Of a stretch of DNA of 64,000 nucleotides, positions 8,709-19,565 are shown piece after piece; positions within the stretch are counted from its first letter, which is position 1, and every line of letters starts with the position of its first letter. This DNA comes from DATAEK01 sp036258055 (GTDB lineage: Bacteria; Acidobacteriota; Vicinamibacteria; Vicinamibacterales; 2-12-FULL-66-21), in assembly GCA_036258055.1 (NCBI GenBank), contig DATAEK010000067.1, positions 1-64,000 on the forward strand, read 5' to 3'. Below the pieces are notes generated by a model. The model did no database searches. It worked only from the letters and a program-made list of their open reading frames with translations, and was not told the DNA's origin. The translations under genes and the position numbers were made by a program.

Positions 8709-10832
8709 ATGCGCCTTCTTGTCTTTGTTCGTGCGTTGGCGATCTCGGTCGTCCTCGCGCTCGGTCTTCTCGCGTCCGGCGTTCCCGCAACCGGCCAGCA
8801 GTCATCAGCAGGGGCCACATATGTGCCCGGTGAGGTTCTCGTACGATTCGCGGCCGGAATGTCGATGCCGCGCCGCGATGCCGCATTGACTGCCATCGGC
8901 GCGCGAGTAATCCGCCGATTCAACCGAGTCGGCATTCACCATGCGCGCATCGCGCCAGGCCAGAGCGTCGAGAGAGCCGTCGCGGCGCTCACACTCGATC
9001 CAGACGTCCTGGACGCGCAGCCAAACTACATTCGCAGGATCGATGCGCCGGCGCCTCCGAACGATCCGTTCTGGGTGAACGACAACATGTGGGGACTCGC
9101 CAGGATCCAGGCGCAGAACGTCTGGAGTGGCATCACCACCGGCAGCCGCAACGTCGTCATTGCGGACATCGATACCGGCGTCAACTACACCCACCCGGAT
9201 CTCGCGGTCAATATGTGGCGCAACCCCGGCGAGATTCCCGGTAACGGCATCGACGATGATGGCAATGGTTACGTGGACGACGTCTATGGGATCGACGCGC
9301 GGAATCACGACAGCGATCCAATGGACGACAACGGGCACGGTACGCATACGTCGGGAACCCTTGGTGCTGCCGGCAACAATGGCATCGGCGTCGTCGGCGT
9401 GAACTGGAACACGAGCATTCTGTCGTGCAAGTTCCTGGGCGCGGACGGCTCGGGAACCGACGCGGGGGCCATCGAGTGCTTCAACTACGTCGTCGCGCTG
9501 AAGAATCGCGGGATCAATATTCGGGTCACCAACAACAGTTGGGGAGCACCGCGCGGGCAGGGGCCGATTGCGCAGTCGCTCAAGGCGGCGATCGATGCGG
9601 CAGGCGCGGCCGGGATTCTGAACGTCGCCGCAGCGGGGAATTCCGTGAATGGCGTGAATACGGATAATGCTCCGTTCGATCCCGCGAGTTTCACCTCGCC
9701 GAGCATCGTCTCGGTGGCGAATTCCGATATCAACGACAATCGGGCGAGCAGCAGCAATTGGGGGCCGGTTTCGGTTGATCTCGCGGCCCCCGGCTCGGGC
9801 ATCGTCAGCACCTACGGCTCTGGATATGCCAGTGCGACCGGCACCAGCATGGCTGCTCCGCATGTCGCCGGCTCGGCCGCGCTCCTCATCGCGCAGCAAC
9901 CCAGCCTGTCTGTCAGCGCGGTCAAGTCGCTGCTGCTCGGCAACGTCGACCTCGTGGGACCCTGGCCGGGTCTCGTCGCGTCTGGCGGTCGCCTGAACGT
10001 GTATCGCGCTGCGCTCGCGAATACGACAAATGCCGCGCCGTCGGTCGCCCTGACCCAACCGCCGGACGGGTCCACTTTCACGGCTCCCGCATCTGTGCCG
10101 ATCGAAGCCACCGCGAGCGACAGCGACGGCACCATTGCGCGCGTCGATTTCTACGCGAACGGCAACTCGATCGGTAGCGTTGCGGCACCGCCTTACAGCA
10201 TCACCTGGTCCGGTGTCTCAGCAGGCACGTACGCCCTGACTGCGACGGCGACGGATAACGGCGGCGCCACGACGTCATCCGGAGCGCGGACGATCGTGGT
10301 CAGCAGCGGAGGCGGAGGAGGCGGCAGCGGAGGCACGTCACCGGACGGGACCAGACTGCCACCCGCAAGCCAGATCGTCGACAACACGGGCGCGGTGTGG
10401 ACGCTGTCGGGCCTATCGGTCCTGCGGAACGGACAGCAGACCGGAGGTCTGGGCACGATCATCACGTGGTGCGGCGGCCAGATCTACACGTTCGGTGTAG
10501 ACAGTCAGTGGTGGCGCTGGAATGGCGGATGGTCGCCGGTCGGAACCACCGATCCGTGCGGCAGTGCGCCGCCGCCACCGCCGCCACCTGGTACGTCACC
10601 GGACGGCACGAGAGTCCCACCCGCGAGCCAGATCGTCGACAACACGGGCGCGGTGTGGACGCGGTCGGGCCTATCGGTCCTGCGGAACGGCCAGCAGACC
10701 GGCGGCCTGGGCACGATCATCACGTGGTGTGCCGGCCAGATCCATACGTTCGGAGTGGATAGTCAGTGGTGGCGCTGGACCGGTGGTGGATGGACACCGG
10801 TCGGCACAATCGATCCGTGCGGCTCTCAATAG
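8709..10832 (+). CDS. Secreted subtilisin-like serine protease with Ig-like and duplicated C-terminal modules
   Basis: 707 residues from ATG 8709, preceded by AGGCAGG; an in-frame GTG lies 6 bp upstream. A signal peptide (MRLLVFVRALAISVVLALG) leads to a fervidolysin-type propeptide (YVPGEVLVRF). The S8 catalytic domain has Asp155 (DIDTGVNYTHPDL), His210 (GHGTHTSGT) and Ser380 (GTSMAAPHVAGS). An Ig-like domain starts with PPDGSTF and holds RVDFYANG. After a Gly-rich linker come two near-identical 80-residue modules separated by a proline run. It is likely an extracellular endoprotease. It stands alone between queA and the deoxyhypusine-synthase-like gene. Confidence 0.93.
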   Translation: MRLLVFVRALAISVVLALGLLASGVPATGQQSSAGATYVPGEVLVRFAAGMSMPRRDAALTAIGARVIRRFNRVGIHHARIAPGQSVERAVAALTLDPDVLDAQPNYIRRIDAPAPPNDPFWVNDNMWGLARIQAQNVWSGITTGSRNVVIADIDTGVNYTHPDLAVNMWRNPGEIPGNGIDDDGNGYVDDVYGIDARNHDSDPMDDNGHGTHTSGTLGAAGNNGIGVVGVNWNTSILSCKFLGADGSGTDAGAIECFNYVVALKNRGINIRVTNNSWGAPRGQGPIAQSLKAAIDAAGAAGILNVAAAGNSVNGVNTDNAPFDPASFTSPSIVSVANSDINDNRASSSNWGPVSVDLAAPGSGIVSTYGSGYASATGTSMAAPHVAGSAALLIAQQPSLSVSAVKSLLLGNVDLVGPWPGLVASGGRLNVYRAALANTTNAAPSVALTQPPDGSTFTAPASVPIEATASDSDGTIARVDFYANGNSIGSVAAPPYSITWSGVSAGTYALTATATDNGGATTSSGARTIVVSSGGGGGGSGGTSPDGTRLPPASQIVDNTGAVWTLSGLSVLRNGQQTGGLGTIITWCGGQIYTFGVDSQWWRWNGGWSPVGTTDPCGSAPPPPPPPGTSPDGTRVPPASQIVDNTGAVWTRSGLSVLRNGQQTGGLGTIITWCAGQIHTFGVDSQWWRWTGGGWTPVGTIDPCGSQ
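10335..10832 (+). repeat. Two tandem copies of an 86-codon module in the protease C-terminus
   Basis: The first copy begins at 10335 and the second at 10593, an offset of 258 bp. Each encodes TSPDGT, PPASQIVDNTGAVWT, SGLSVLRNGQQTGGLG, GVDSQWWRW and DPCGS. Each copy has two conserved Cys and several Trp, suggesting a small binding module. The high DNA identity points to recent duplication. The first copy is joined to the second by a run of about seven prolines. Confidence 0.9.
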
Positions 10833-10862
10833 TGAATTGAGGGCCATCGATCGTTGATCATT

Positions 10863-10884
10863 TCCCATTTTCCATTTGCCATCC
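10863..10884. repeat. Short CCATTTKCCATT repeat
   Basis: CCATTTTCCATTTGCCATCC is the reverse-complement form of the ATGGCAAATGG repeat that fills 45476-45602. It lies just upstream of the deoxyhypusine-synthase-like gene and overlaps its longest possible reading frame. Confidence 0.5.
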
Positions 10885-10902
10885 ACTAGGTATGCTCTCC
10901 CC

Positions 10903-11853
10903 GTGCCGTTTCCCTACGAAGAGTTCGACGTCTCGGGCATCCGCACCTATCCGCTGGCATCACGAAAGAGCAAAGCTCACGAAGCTGACTTCGCGTCACC
11001 AGTGCGCGCCGGTGGCACGCTGCGATCGTTTCTGGACTCGCTGCCCAAGATCCTGGCGGCCGCTGATTTCAGGGCGGTCGTCGGCGCGATTGCCGCCGCT
11101 CGGGGGGCGAACCGCGGCGTGCTCTGGGGCCTCGGCGCACATGTGATCAAGACCGGGCTCTCGCCGGTCATCGTCGATCTGATGGAGCGCGGGTTCGTGT
11201 CCGCGCTTGCCGTCAATGGCGCGGTGATCATTCACGACTTCGAGCTGGCGTTGTCGGGCAGCACGTCGGAGGAAGTGGACGAGGCGCTTGGACCAGGCCG
11301 CTTCGGCATGGCCGACGAGACCGGCAGACTCCTGAACAGCGCGATCAACGACGGCGTGCGGGACGGGCTCGGCATCGGGCAGGCGGTCGGGCGGCGGTTG
11401 CGCGAGCTGGCGCCATCCCACGAGCCGTTGAGCGTCGTCGCGGCCGCGGCGCGGCTCGGAGTTCCCGTCACCGTGCACGTCGCGGTCGGCACTGACATCA
11501 CGCACATGCATCCGGATGCGTCAGGTTCCGCGTTAGGCGAAGGCAGCCTGCGTGACTTCAGGTTCCTGGTTTCGAATGTCGCGCGGCTTGGCGGCGGTGT
11601 GTACCTGAACTGCGGATCGGCGGTCGTGCTCCCCGAGGTGTTTCTCAAGGCCGTCGCGCTGGCCCGCAACCGCGGGATCGCCCTCGATGGGCTGACAACC
11701 GTGAACCTCGACTTCATGCGTCTCTACCGGCCTCACACCAACGTCGTCACGCGGCCGACCGCGGGGATTGGGAAGGGGTACTCGCTCGTCGGCCATCACG
11801 AAATCATGATCCCGCTTCTGGCCGCGGCCATCCTCGAGGCGTCCGCGCCCTGA
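10903..11853 (+). CDS. Deoxyhypusine-synthase-like protein
   Basis: 316 residues from GTG 10903; a TTG at 10876 would add 9 residues but lies in the repeat. The order of motifs follows the deoxyhypusine synthase fold: WGLGAHVIKTGLSPVIVDLM, then ALAVNGAVIIHDFELALSG and STSEEVDEAL, a middle His/Asp region (HMHPDASGS), and a C-terminal GKGYSLVGHHEIMIPLL. True DHS modifies a lysine of eIF5A, which bacteria lack. Bacterial homologues probably act on another amine acceptor (homospermidine synthase-type chemistry is known in relatives). The canonical catalytic-Lys motif could not be placed with certainty. It is immediately upstream of a tRNA. Confidence 0.6.
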   Translation: MPFPYEEFDVSGIRTYPLASRKSKAHEADFASPVRAGGTLRSFLDSLPKILAAADFRAVVGAIAAARGANRGVLWGLGAHVIKTGLSPVIVDLMERGFVSALAVNGAVIIHDFELALSGSTSEEVDEALGPGRFGMADETGRLLNSAINDGVRDGLGIGQAVGRRLRELAPSHEPLSVVAAAARLGVPVTVHVAVGTDITHMHPDASGSALGEGSLRDFRFLVSNVARLGGGVYLNCGSAVVLPEVFLKAVALARNRGIALDGLTTVNLDFMRLYRPHTNVVTRPTAGIGKGYSLVGHHEIMIPLLAAAILEASAP

Positions 11854-11882
11854 CGCCGGCCGTGGTACAATTCAAGGTTCCT

Positions 11883-11959
11883 GCCGGTGTAGCTCAGTTG
11901 GTTAGAGCATGCGGCTCATATCCGCAGGGTCCGGGGTTCAAGTCCCTGCACCGGCACCA
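11883..11959 (+). tRNA. tRNA with CAU anticodon (elongator Met or Ile2)
   Basis: Full cloverleaf of 77 nt with encoded CCA: acceptor GCCGGTG/CACCGGC, D-stem GCTC/GAGC, anticodon stem TGCGG/CCGCA with loop CTCATAT (anticodon CAT), five-base variable loop, T-stem closing TTCAAGT. A -10-like TACAAT lies at 11866-11871. The neighbouring gene is tilS, which modifies CAU in tRNA-Ile2 to lysidine. That makes Ile2 an attractive reading, but identity between Met and Ile2 cannot be settled by eye. Confidence 0.93.
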
Positions 11960-12077
11960 TCCTTTTCTGCGCTGACAATTTCGAATTCTGATTGTGTGCG
12001 CACCGGACGGCCGCTCGAGTCATCCGGTTCGACGGCGCGACCTGCCCGTTGATCGCGTTCAGATTCAGGATTCGGTG

Positions 12078-13591
12078 ATGCACATGGCTCTGACCGACCG
12101 CGTCCTCGAGACCGTTCGGAAGCACCGGATGATTCCGGCTGGTGGCCGTGTCCTCGTCGCGCTCTCGGGCGGATCGGACTCCGTCGCGCTGCTGCACCTG
12201 CTGCGCGCACTCGAGGCCCAGGGTGAGTGGACCGTTGCAGGCGTGGCCCATCTCAATCATGCCCTGCGTGCGGCGGCCGCCGTCGATGAAGCGTTCTGCC
12301 GCGCGATCGCCGCAACGCTGGACCTGCCATTTCGATCGCGAACCGTTGACGTCGGGGATCTGGCGCGCCAGCTGCGCACCTCGATCGAGGACGCCGGCCG
12401 TCGCGCGCGCTACGCCTTCTTCGAGGAAACCGCGTCGGAGCTCGACGCCGTGGCGATCGCGACGGGCCACACGCGCGACGATCAGGCGGAGACGTTCCTG
12501 CTCCGCATGATTCGCGGGTCAGGGCTTCGAGGACTGTCCGCGATTCGGCCGAAAGTCGGGCGAGTGATCCGGCCGCTCATCGAAGTCGGCCGCACCGAGT
12601 TGCGGGACTGGCTTGCCGAACGAACCATCACGTTCCGCGAGGACGACTCGAATCAGGATCGCGCGTTCGCGCGGAACCGCGTTCGCCATGAGCTGATCCC
12701 GTTTCTCCAGAACGGGTTCTCGCCGGCCATCGTGGACGTGCTCGCGCGCGAGGCAGCGATTGCGGCCCAGGACGATGACCGGTTGCAAATCGATGCAATC
12801 GAAATCGCTCGTTCTGTCGTCTTAGTGAAAGAACGCGGCGAGATGGTCCCGCTGAGGTCGCCCGCGCCGGCCGCGGACGACGGCTTCGGTCTGGCTGAAC
12901 CGGAACCCGTCGCAGCCGAGATCGAAGCAGTCGAAGTTGATGCGGGTGGACTCACATCCCTGCACCCAGCGCTGGCCTTTCGAGTCAGCAGACTGGCGTT
13001 GTCGGTCCTCGCGCCCACCCGGTTTGTCGGCTTCGATCACGTCGAGCGGTTATTGGCGCTGTGCCTGGACCCTGATGGCCACGAGCTGAGCCTGCCGGGG
13101 CAGCACGCCGTCAAGCGAGGTGGGAAGATCGTGCTGCGGCGAGAAGCGTTCGAAGCGTTTGCGAACTCTTTCCGCGTTCCGCTGTCTATTCCAGGAGAGG
13201 TGGTCCTGGACGCGCAGGGCTGGGCGGTTTCTGCCACCTCGAGCCCGGGGTCGGATCTCGATTTTCGGATCTGGAGCCGACATTCAGAGAATAGAGATCT
13301 GACCCCGCTATCCGCAGCGGTCCAGGGGGCGATGCCGCCGTTGGCGGTCAGGTCCAGGCAGCCGGGCGACCGGTTCAGGCCCTTCGGACTCGGCGGACGA
13401 GGCAAGAAGTTGCAGGACTTTCTGGTCGATCGCAAAGTGGCGCGAGAACTACGGGATTCGCTCCCGCTCGTGGTCGATCGCGACGACCGGATCGTGTGGG
13501 TGGTCGGCGAGTCGGTGGCCGAGGATTTTCGAGTCACGACCCCGTCACAAGGCGTGATATTCTTGAAAGCAAGGCGGTTAGGAGGCCTAGG

Positions 13592-13595
<4 letters not shown>
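12078..13595 (+). CDS. tilS: tRNA(Ile)-lysidine synthetase
   Basis: 505 residues from ATG 12078; the frame is open back to 11994 but that part is non-homologous in appearance. TilS ligates lysine to C34 of tRNA-Ile(CAU), making it read AUA. It has the N-type ATP pyrophosphatase loop LVALSGGSDSVALLHLL (about residues 24-40), the HTRDDQAETFLLRM motif, and the C-terminal TilS domain with RQPGDRFRPFGLGGRGKKLQDFLVD. It ends in a 4-bp overlap with ftsH, the common tilS-ftsH arrangement. Confidence 0.95.
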
Positions 13596-15523
<1,928 letters not shown>

Positions 15524-15576
15524 ACAGTCGGCAGTCGTTAGTCGACAGTCGACAGTCGGTAGTCGATCGCCGTCAG
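15524..15576. repeat. Degenerate GTCGGCAGTC tandem repeat
   Basis: Five to six imperfect units of the type CAGTCGGCAGTCGTTAGTC fill the ftsH-folP gap. A longer copy of the same family is at 33463-33596. Confidence 0.75.
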
Positions 15577-15615
15577 TTTGGAACATCGGCCCGGCCCTCA
15601 AGGTCGGGCCGACGC

Positions 15616-16500
15616 ATGTACAGGCGCATGACGATCCCCATCCGCAAGCGCTACTCCGTCCCTCTCCCCAACGGCGCCACGCTGGCGCTGGGTGGCCGGA
15701 CGCTCGTCATGGGCACCATCAATGTCACGCCGGACTCGTTTGCCGACGGCGGCGCCCGTTTCGATTGTGCGCCCGCGATCGCGGACGGGCTGCGGATGAT
15801 CGAGGACGGCGCGGACATTCTGGATGTCGGCGGCGAGTCTACCCGCCCCGGCGCCAAGCCATTGCCGGCCGATGAAGAACTGCGCCGCGTGCTTCCCGTC
15901 GTCGAGCAGCTTGCCGCCGATGGCCGAGTGCCCGTCTCGATTGACACCTACAAGGCGAGCGTGGCTCGTGCGGCGGTCGCGCGCGGGGCGCTGATCGTCA
16001 ACGACATCAGCGGTCTGGCGTACGACCCGGAGCTGGCTCAGACGATTGCAGAAACGCGGGCGGCGGTGGTCCTGATGCACAATCGCGGCAGATCGCGCGA
16101 GATGTATCGCGAGGCCGTGTATCACAACGTGATCGAGGAGATTTCGGAGGAGCTGGAGTCGACGATCGCCATCGCCGTTGCTGCCGGTGTCAGCCGCGAG
16201 GCCATCGTGATTGACCCGGGCCTAGGCTTCGCGAAGCGGCCGGAGCACACCTATGAGGCGCTGGCCCGGCTCGACGCGCTGGCGGCCCTGGACCGCCCGA
16301 TCCTGTCCGGACCCTCTCGGAAGTCGTTCCTGAAAGCCGCTCTCGGCGAGGTGCCGCCGGCCGAGCGAGACTGGGGCACGGCGGCCGCCGTCGCGGCCAG
16401 CGTTCTCCTCGGCGCCCACATCGTCCGCATCCACGACGTTCGAGGCATGGTCGATGTGGTTCGCGTCGCGGACAGAATCCGGGATGGAATCAGGTTCTAG
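15616..16500 (+). CDS. folP: Dihydropteroate synthase
   Basis: 294 residues from ATG 15616; ATG 15628 is an alternative. It condenses p-aminobenzoate with dihydropterin pyrophosphate in folate synthesis. TIM-barrel signatures: VMGTINVTPDSFADGG, ADILDVGGESTRPGA, VSIDTYKASVARAA, NDISGL, DPGLGFAKRPEH, SGPSRKSFL and the C-terminal IVRIHDVRGM. The ftsH-folP order is common in bacteria. Its end runs into a GGTTCTA repeat. Confidence 0.95.
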   Translation: MYRRMTIPIRKRYSVPLPNGATLALGGRTLVMGTINVTPDSFADGGARFDCAPAIADGLRMIEDGADILDVGGESTRPGAKPLPADEELRRVLPVVEQLAADGRVPVSIDTYKASVARAAVARGALIVNDISGLAYDPELAQTIAETRAAVVLMHNRGRSREMYREAVYHNVIEEISEELESTIAIAVAAGVSREAIVIDPGLGFAKRPEHTYEALARLDALAALDRPILSGPSRKSFLKAALGEVPPAERDWGTAAAVAASVLLGAHIVRIHDVRGMVDVVRVADRIRDGIRF

Positions 16501-16531
16501 GGTTCTACGGTTCTACGGTTCTCGGGTTCGC
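16493..16531. repeat. GGTTCTA degenerate repeat after folP
   Basis: Four to five units (GGTTCTAG, GGTTCTACGG, GGTTCTCGG) overlap the last codons of folP. Same family as 2460-2522. Confidence 0.75.
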
Positions 16532-16583
16532 GTGGACGGGCACTGACTGCCATCGACTAGTATTGATGCGACGCGGGAGGACG

Positions 16584-17399
16584 ATGGCGAGCACCGTGAG
16601 CATTCCGGCACTGCAGCAGATGAAGCGGGAGCGGAAGAAGATCGTCGGGGTCGTGGCCTACGACTACCAGATGGCGAAGATCGTCGATCGAGCCGGAGTG
16701 GATATCGTGTCGGTCGGCGACTCGGTTGGCATCAACCTCTGGGGTCATCAAAGCGAACTCGAGGTCACGCTCGACGAGATGATTCTGGCTTGCCGGGCCG
16801 TCCGTCGTGGCGTGACGGCCGCTCTCGTCAGCTGTGATTTTCCGTTCGGTCCGCTCCAGGAGGGCCCTGACGCGGCCGTCCGTGCGGCAATCAGGCTGGT
16901 GAAGGAGGGGGGCGCCGACCTGGTGAAGCTCGATGGCGCGTCGGCGTTTCCGGATGCCGTGCGCGCGGTCACTCGAGCCGGCATTCCGGTGTGGGCGCAG
17001 TTTGGCATCACGCCCCACACCGCCCTCCAGTTTGGCGGCATGGCGAAGGCCGGCCCCGAGCTGGCAGCCGAGATGAAGGACCAGCTCGTCGCCGAAGCCA
17101 GGCTGCTCGAGGAAGCCGGTGCGGCCATTCTCGATTTCACCAACTCCGGCCCGGTCGCGGGGCCCGCAGCCGTCGAAGCGGTGAAAATCCCGGTGATTGG
17201 CGGACTCGGCGGCGGGCCGTGGCTCGACGGCCGTGTGCGTGCGGTCTTCGCCGCCATCGGTTATCTCGCGAGCGCGCTGGACGACGGTGCGGAGCGCTAT
17301 GCGAACGTGGCGCAGGTCGCACTCGACGCCATTACCACCTACACGGAAGACGTACGCGCGGGTCGCCAGGTCAAGGGCGCGCCGCGTCCTCGCAGCTGA
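16584..17399 (+). CDS. PanB-like ketopantoate hydroxymethyltransferase / PEP mutase superfamily enzyme
   Basis: 271 residues from ATG 16584 with GGGAGG just upstream. It follows the PanB plan: VVAYDYQMAKIVDRAGVDIV, VGDSVGINLWGH, VTLDEMI, ADLVKLDGA and the GITPHTALQFGG loop. It differs from canonical PanB at many positions (e.g. INLWGH in place of the usual VLGY region), so it may use another 2-oxoacid. It is followed after 40 bp by an alpha/beta hydrolase, so a catabolic role beside the aromatic island is as likely as pantothenate synthesis. No panC is seen. Confidence 0.7.
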   Translation: MASTVSIPALQQMKRERKKIVGVVAYDYQMAKIVDRAGVDIVSVGDSVGINLWGHQSELEVTLDEMILACRAVRRGVTAALVSCDFPFGPLQEGPDAAVRAAIRLVKEGGADLVKLDGASAFPDAVRAVTRAGIPVWAQFGITPHTALQFGGMAKAGPELAAEMKDQLVAEARLLEEAGAAILDFTNSGPVAGPAAVEAVKIPVIGGLGGGPWLDGRVRAVFAAIGYLASALDDGAERYANVAQVALDAITTYTEDVRAGRQVKGAPRPRS

Positions 17400-17438
17400 T
17401 CGCGGCTGGCGGCGAATTCGAAGGAGCAGAGACGAAGC

Positions 17439-18296
17439 GTGGCGACGGCAGTCAGCGACGGCATTACGACGCACTACGAAGTCATCGGGAACGGCGAACC
17501 GCTGCTGATGTTCTCGCCGGCGGGATTCGACGCGACGCTCGACAAATGGCGGACCCAGGGCGTCTATGCCCGGATCAAGATCCTCGATCACCTCTCGGAG
17601 CACTTCTCGTGCATCGTGTTCGACCGTCGTGAGACGGGCGAGTCGGGTGGACGGGTCGAGCACCTTACCTGGGCGCACTACGTGCGTCAGGGTGTGGGGC
17701 TGCTGAAGCATCTCGGCATCGATCGCGCGCACATCATGGGCGGCTGCATGGGCTGCTGTCCGGCGATCGCGCTCGGCGTCGCGCAGCCGGAACTGACGCG
17801 GAGCCTGCTGTTGTTCTGGCCGGTCGGCGGCGCGAAGTACCGGATCAATTCGCACCTGCGTTTCGCCGAACATCTCGCGTTCGTCAAACAGCGCGGGCTG
17901 GCCGACGTCGTGTCCCTCGCCATCGATGGCGCGAAGTCATTCAGCCAGGACCCGAGAGGCGGACTGTGGGCGCCCGTCCTCCGGCGCGATGCGCTGTTCG
18001 CGGATGCGTACGCCAGGCAGGACGCCGATCGATATCAGTTGCTGGTCGCCGCCACGGCGCGCACGCTCTTCGACCGTGATACGGCACCCGGAGCAGAGCC
18101 GGAGGATCTGCTGCGCCTCGATATCCCCGCGCTCGTCGTGCCCGGCTGCGATGCCTCGCACGCGACCTCCGCCGCGCGGTACCTCCACGAATGCCTGCCC
18201 AAGGCGCAGTATTGGGACGTGCCGGTCGATCAGCAGAGTGAGCAGAACACCCCGCCGCGCCTGCTGGAGTTCCTGACCGCGGCCAGCCAGCGCTAG
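17439..18296 (+). CDS. Alpha/beta hydrolase with cysteine in the nucleophile elbow
   Basis: 285 residues, GTG start. It has the alpha/beta hydrolase layout: NGEPLLMFSPAGF oxyanion strand, CIVFDRRETGESGG, and a nucleophile elbow HIMGGCMGCC where Cys103 replaces the usual Ser. A late strand is IPALVVPGCDASH. A Cys nucleophile is established for dienelactone hydrolases, which act on enol-lactones of aromatic catabolism, but this sequence belongs to the larger enol-lactonase/haloperoxidase-like group. It probably forms a unit with the PanB-like gene. The substrate is unknown. Confidence 0.75.
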   Translation: MATAVSDGITTHYEVIGNGEPLLMFSPAGFDATLDKWRTQGVYARIKILDHLSEHFSCIVFDRRETGESGGRVEHLTWAHYVRQGVGLLKHLGIDRAHIMGGCMGCCPAIALGVAQPELTRSLLLFWPVGGAKYRINSHLRFAEHLAFVKQRGLADVVSLAIDGAKSFSQDPRGGLWAPVLRRDALFADAYARQDADRYQLLVAATARTLFDRDTAPGAEPEDLLRLDIPALVVPGCDASHATSAARYLHECLPKAQYWDVPVDQQSEQNTPPRLLEFLTAASQR

Positions 18297-18372
18297 TCGA
18301 TCCGTCGTCCAGCTGATCGCGGATAGCGGACAGCGAGTTGGTTTACCACTGGCGTCCGGCTCCAACCGGACC

Positions 18373-19311
18373 TCATGCGCTGAGGCCGCGCGTATTCGAA
18401 GGGAACAGCTCCTCGATCGTGAACGGCTTCGTGAGAATTCCCTGCTCGACGCTGTGCCGCACGATCGCTTCGAGCGCCGTGCGGTTGGGTTCGATGCCGT
18501 ACGGGAGCGGGTCGCCCGTGATCTCCATCACCCGCTTGAAGGTCTTGTCAGCCGGGGCTCCGGCCGACCCGTCCTTCAGCCGCCCGACGTAGATGCGCTT
18601 GGCCTCGGCGAACGCGTTGAAGATGTCCGGCGCGAGGTCGGGCCTCGATGACAGGAGCTCGTTCTTCACGACGACCGTGTGGTTGATCGGGAAGATCCCA
18701 GTGCGCGTCAGCATCTCGAAGCCCGCTTCGACAGCATTTGGAATCAGCGGCGCGGAATTGGGCACTTGTTCCTTGAGCCCGATGGCCGCGACGACCTGGC
18801 CGGAGGCGAGCTGATCCTCGAGTGTCTGGCCGGCTTCGATCGAGACCACGTTCGACGGCGGCCGGTACTCAGCCACGTGTTCGTCGCCCGACAGCACCCA
18901 CGTGATCTTTCCGAGATCGACGCCGTGCTCGTGCTGGAGGACACTCCGGGCCCAGAGTCCCGTCGTGACCGTGTAGCCGCGATTGACCCCGACCCTCTTG
19001 CCTTCCAGATCCTTCGGACTGCGAATACCCGCGTTCGTGTTCACGAGAATCGCGCCATGATGGAACGCGCGCATCGGGAACACCGGCAGCGCGGTGAACG
19101 CCTTCCCGTGCGCCTTGGCGCAGAGATAGGTCGTCATCGCCATCTCAGAGATATCGAACTCGAGCCCGCGTACCATCCGGCGGAAGGCTTTGATGATGAC
19201 CGGCACGTCCTCGAAGTCGAACTCGAACGTGCGCGGCTTGACCGTCCCGTCCTTGAGCGGTTGCGTGTGGCCGTAGGTAACGAGGGCGGTCTTCAGGGCG
19301 GGCTTGGTCAT
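18373..19311 (-). CDS. 4,5-dihydroxyphthalate decarboxylase-like protein (periplasmic-binding-protein fold), copy 1
   Basis: 312 residues without a signal peptide. It shows the Pht5/NMT1-like fold: YGHTQPLKDGTV, FDISEMAMTTYLCAKA, ALPVFPMRAFHHGAILVN, IRSPKDLEGKRVGV, TRTGIFPINHTVVVKNEL and the C-terminal DPLPYGIEPNR segment. Family members decarboxylate 4,5-dihydroxyphthalate to protocatechuate or act as binding proteins. The absence of a secretion signal favours an enzyme. A second copy is at 41772-42764 next to the Rieske oxygenase. Copy 1 lies apart, convergent with the hydrolase gene. Confidence 0.78.
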   Translation of the reverse strand: MTKPALKTALVTYGHTQPLKDGTVKPRTFEFDFEDVPVIIKAFRRMVRGLEFDISEMAMTTYLCAKAHGKAFTALPVFPMRAFHHGAILVNTNAGIRSPKDLEGKRVGVNRGYTVTTGLWARSVLQHEHGVDLGKITWVLSGDEHVAEYRPPSNVVSIEAGQTLEDQLASGQVVAAIGLKEQVPNSAPLIPNAVEAGFEMLTRTGIFPINHTVVVKNELLSSRPDLAPDIFNAFAEAKRIYVGRLKDGSAGAPADKTFKRVMEITGDPLPYGIEPNRTALEAIVRHSVEQGILTKPFTIEELFPSNTRGLSA

Positions 19312-19335
19312 GTCGAGTTAGATGGCATTTCTTAG

Positions 19336-19545
19336 TGCTCGCGGGGCCCCACCCCCGCTCGCTTACGCGCTTCGCGCGACGGCCTTTGGCCTGTCCGCCC
19401 GTCTTCGACGGGCGGCCTCCTTGTCCGACCGCCGGGCCCCACCCCCGCTCGCTTCACGCGCTTCGCGCGGCGGTCTTTGGCCTGTCCGCCCTGCGGGCGG
19501 CCTACCGTCTGTCCGCGGGGCTTCCACGGGCGGCCTAGTGGGCCG
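19336..19545. repeat. Two imperfect ~100-bp direct repeats rich in GGGGCCCCACCCCCGC
   Basis: Two copies (about 19336-19430 and 19431-19540) share GGGCCCCACCCCCGCTCGCTT, followed by CGCGCTTCGCGCG, CTTTGGCCTGTCCGCC and CGGGCGGCCT blocks. They fill the space between the Pht5-like gene start and the RND gene end. The core resembles the elements at 36247-36339 and 38185-38243. Confidence 0.8.
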
Positions 19546-19565
19546 GACCTAACGGGTGGCGTTCG

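Noticed and set aside
19322..19552. Short plus-strand frames in the repeat region before the RND gene
   Set aside because: They are translations of the duplicated GC-rich repeat with no ribosome site or conserved motif.
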